DNA of 13,609 nucleotides from Candidatus Finniella inopinata (GTDB lineage Bacteria > Pseudomonadota > Alphaproteobacteria > Paracaedibacterales > CAITNM01), in NCBI GenBank assembly GCA_945903885.1, contig CAMDPB010000006.1, positions 1 through 13,609 on the forward strand. Reading direction: 5' to 3'. Below, piece by piece: positions 12,069-13,609 of this stretch. The first letter of the stretch is position 1. Each line of letters opens with the position of its first letter. The notes below the pieces were generated by a model. That model was not told the DNA's origin. It saw only the letters and a program-made list of their open reading frames with translations, and ran no database searches. A program made the position numbers and the translations under genes.

Positions 12069-13609
12069 TTATATCCTTATATCGTCAACAATTAGTGTTA
12101 GTTGCTGTCTTCCTTGCCATTCGTCTAACTTGACATTACCAGCTACCTCAAGTGGACCACGATGGTTAAGCACTTCTTGCAAAGGCGTTTGCATAGCCCG
12201 AAAAGCCATAGCTTTTAAACGTTTACCTGTTTCATCTTGCAGCTGCAAGCGAATATGCTGTTCACCCACCACATCGGCAAAACTACAAATCATATGTTTA
12301 AACGCAAATGTAGGAGTTGGATGACCACTACCATAGGGTTCTAGCTGTTGCACATGGCTTAAGAATACTTCATTCAAGCCATCAATAGTTAGGTAACCGT
12401 CTATGGTAAGCTTAAGCTCTCTATTTTGCATGCAAGGCAAGGCTGCAGCATCGATAAAATCATAAAAATTTTCATAGCAACCTGGCGTAATGGTAAAACC
12501 TGCAGCCATAGCATGGCCACCACCTTTTGTAAGTAGGCTTTTATGCAAAGCCTGATGCATGAGCACGCCCATGTCGAGTCCTGAAACAGAACGTCCTGAG
12601 CCTTTTTGCTCCCCCTCCCAATCAGTCACTACTAATGTAGGTTTATGATATTTGTCTTTCAAACGACTTGAAACAATACCAATAACACCCGGATGCCAGT
12701 TATTTCCCTTAACCATAATCACGGAACGTGAATTAAGATCTTGGGTTTCCACCTGAAGAACAGCTTCTTCTAATACTTGACGTTCAATTTCTTGGCGTTG
12801 TGCATTTAATTCGTTGAGTCTAATTGCCAATTCTTTTGCTTCTAAAATGTCTTGCGTGAATAGCAAACGTGACCCCAGGTCAGCCTGCCCTACCCTGCCC
12901 CCAGCGTTAATGCGTGGGCCAATCATAAATCCAAAATGATAAGCAGAGGTTATACCACCTTTCAATTCAGCGACATCAGCTAAAGTAGCAAGGCCAATGT
13001 TTTTACGCATACGCGCGATTTTCAAACCCTGAGTTACCAGCGCGCGATTCAACCCTTTTAGAGGCATGACGTCACATACAGTACCAAGAGCGACAATATC
13101 CAAATAATTTAATAAATCAGGTTCTTGAAGCGTTTCAAAGTAACCTGAGATCCGAAGCGCACGATTCAGCGCCACAATAAATAAAAATGCTACTCCTGCA
13201 GCGCACAAAAGCTTTAAATCTATTCGTTCACCTAATTCTTGATCTAAACGATTTGGGTTAACGATTATAGCAGTAGGCAAGCTAGTTTCAGCTGTATGGT
13301 GATCAAGAACAATAACATCTAACCCACATGTTGCTGCTTTCCCCAATGCTTCAAAAGCTGTAGTGCCGCAATCAACCATAAGGCACAGGTCATTACCTTC
13401 TGCACGTAATTTTTTTAATGCAGCAGGATTTGCTCCGTATCCTTCATCGAGGCGATCTGGAATATATAATTGAGTGCTTACACCAATATCGCGGAAATAC
13501 AGGCGCAATAAAGCTGAAGACGTTGCTCCATCAACATCATAATCACCATAAACAACAATTTTTTGATTTTTTTGGATTGCAGAAACGGCACGCTTCACTG
13601 CTGTTTCCA
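12069..13609 (-). CDS. recJ: Single-stranded-DNA-specific exonuclease RecJ (5' end beyond window)
   Basis: RecJ is a 5'-3' single-strand DNA exonuclease of the DHH superfamily used in recombination and mismatch repair. About 512 codons are visible and the frame remains open to the window edge. An internal GTG at 13598 is probably not the start, because only about 18 residues would precede the first motif and homologues have more. Numbering from that codon, motif I is DYDVDG (19-24), motif II VDCG (75-78), motif III DHH (99-101) and motif IV GTVCDVMPL (172-180). The DHHA1 motif is GGGHAMAAG (359-367), and PYGSGHPTP (421-429) leads into the C-terminal OB-fold. All expected catalytic aspartates and histidines are present. 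It is the upstream neighbour of dapD, 2 bp away, in a compact operon. Confidence 0.96.
   Translation of the reverse strand, partial: ETAVKRAVSAIQKNQKIVVYGDYDVDGATSSALLRLYFRDIGVSTQLYIPDRLDEGYGANPAALKKLRAEGNDLCLMVDCGTTAFEALGKAATCGLDVIVLDHHTAETSLPTAIIVNPNRLDQELGERIDLKLLCAAGVAFLFIVALNRALRISGYFETLQEPDLLNYLDIVALGTVCDVMPLKGLNRALVTQGLKIARMRKNIGLATLADVAELKGGITSAYHFGFMIGPRINAGGRVGQADLGSRLLFTQDILEAKELAIRLNELNAQRQEIERQVLEEAVLQVETQDLNSRSVIMVKGNNWHPGVIGIVSSRLKDKYHKPTLVVTDWEGEQKGSGRSVSGLDMGVLMHQALHKSLLTKGGGHAMAAGFTITPGCYENFYDFIDAAALPCMQNRELKLTIDGYLTIDGLNEVFLSHVQQLEPYGSGHPTPTFAFKHMICSFADVVGEQHIRLQLQDETGKRLKAMAFRAMQTPLQEVLNHRGPLEVAGNVKLDEWQGRQQLTLIVDDIRI

Overview
This is an AT-rich bacterial chromosome segment with the gene complement of an alphaproteobacterium, most plausibly a reduced-genome lineage of the Holosporales/Rickettsiales kind. 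That placement is an inference from low GC by eye, compact overlapping genes, a gpsA-EVE pair, and an ftsE-ftsX-YdcF row that I recall as common in Alphaproteobacteria. No marker in the window proves it. Almost everything is housekeeping. I see no transposase, phage gene, CRISPR array or toxin-antitoxin pair.

Layout. Positions 1-617 form a large inverted repeat: the last 85 codons of rlmN occur once on the plus strand (cut by the window start) and once, tail to tail, as the end of a complete minus-strand rlmN. Each copy is followed by its own short hairpin. Next on the minus strand is cmk. A short divergent intergenic region then leads to gpsA and an EVE-domain gene on the plus strand. Everything after that is on the minus strand: thrS; a lipoprotein with TPR repeats fused to a secretin; the ftsE-ftsX-YdcF cluster preceded by tRNA-Arg(CCG); and a tightly packed recJ-dapD-dapE operon whose first gene runs off the window end.

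Functions. The translation set is RlmN (23S rRNA/tRNA m2A), ThrRS and tRNA-Arg. Nucleotide and phospholipid precursors come from Cmk and GpsA. The envelope set is FtsEX (septal peptidoglycan hydrolysis), a YdcF/ElyC-type membrane protein, and DapD/DapE (meso-diaminopimelate for peptidoglycan and lysine). RecJ serves repair. The secretin implies an outer-membrane channel for a pilus or secretion machine whose other parts are not in the window.

Most notable points: (1) the TPR-lipoprotein/secretin fusion, which looks like a pilotin and its secretin joined in one chain; (2) the inverted rlmN duplication, whose differences are mostly silent and change abruptly in density; (3) a perfect 13-bp terminator-like hairpin ending three bases before the thrS start codon; (4) a well-formed promoter driving tRNA-Arg with ftsE only 24 nt behind it and no terminator between.
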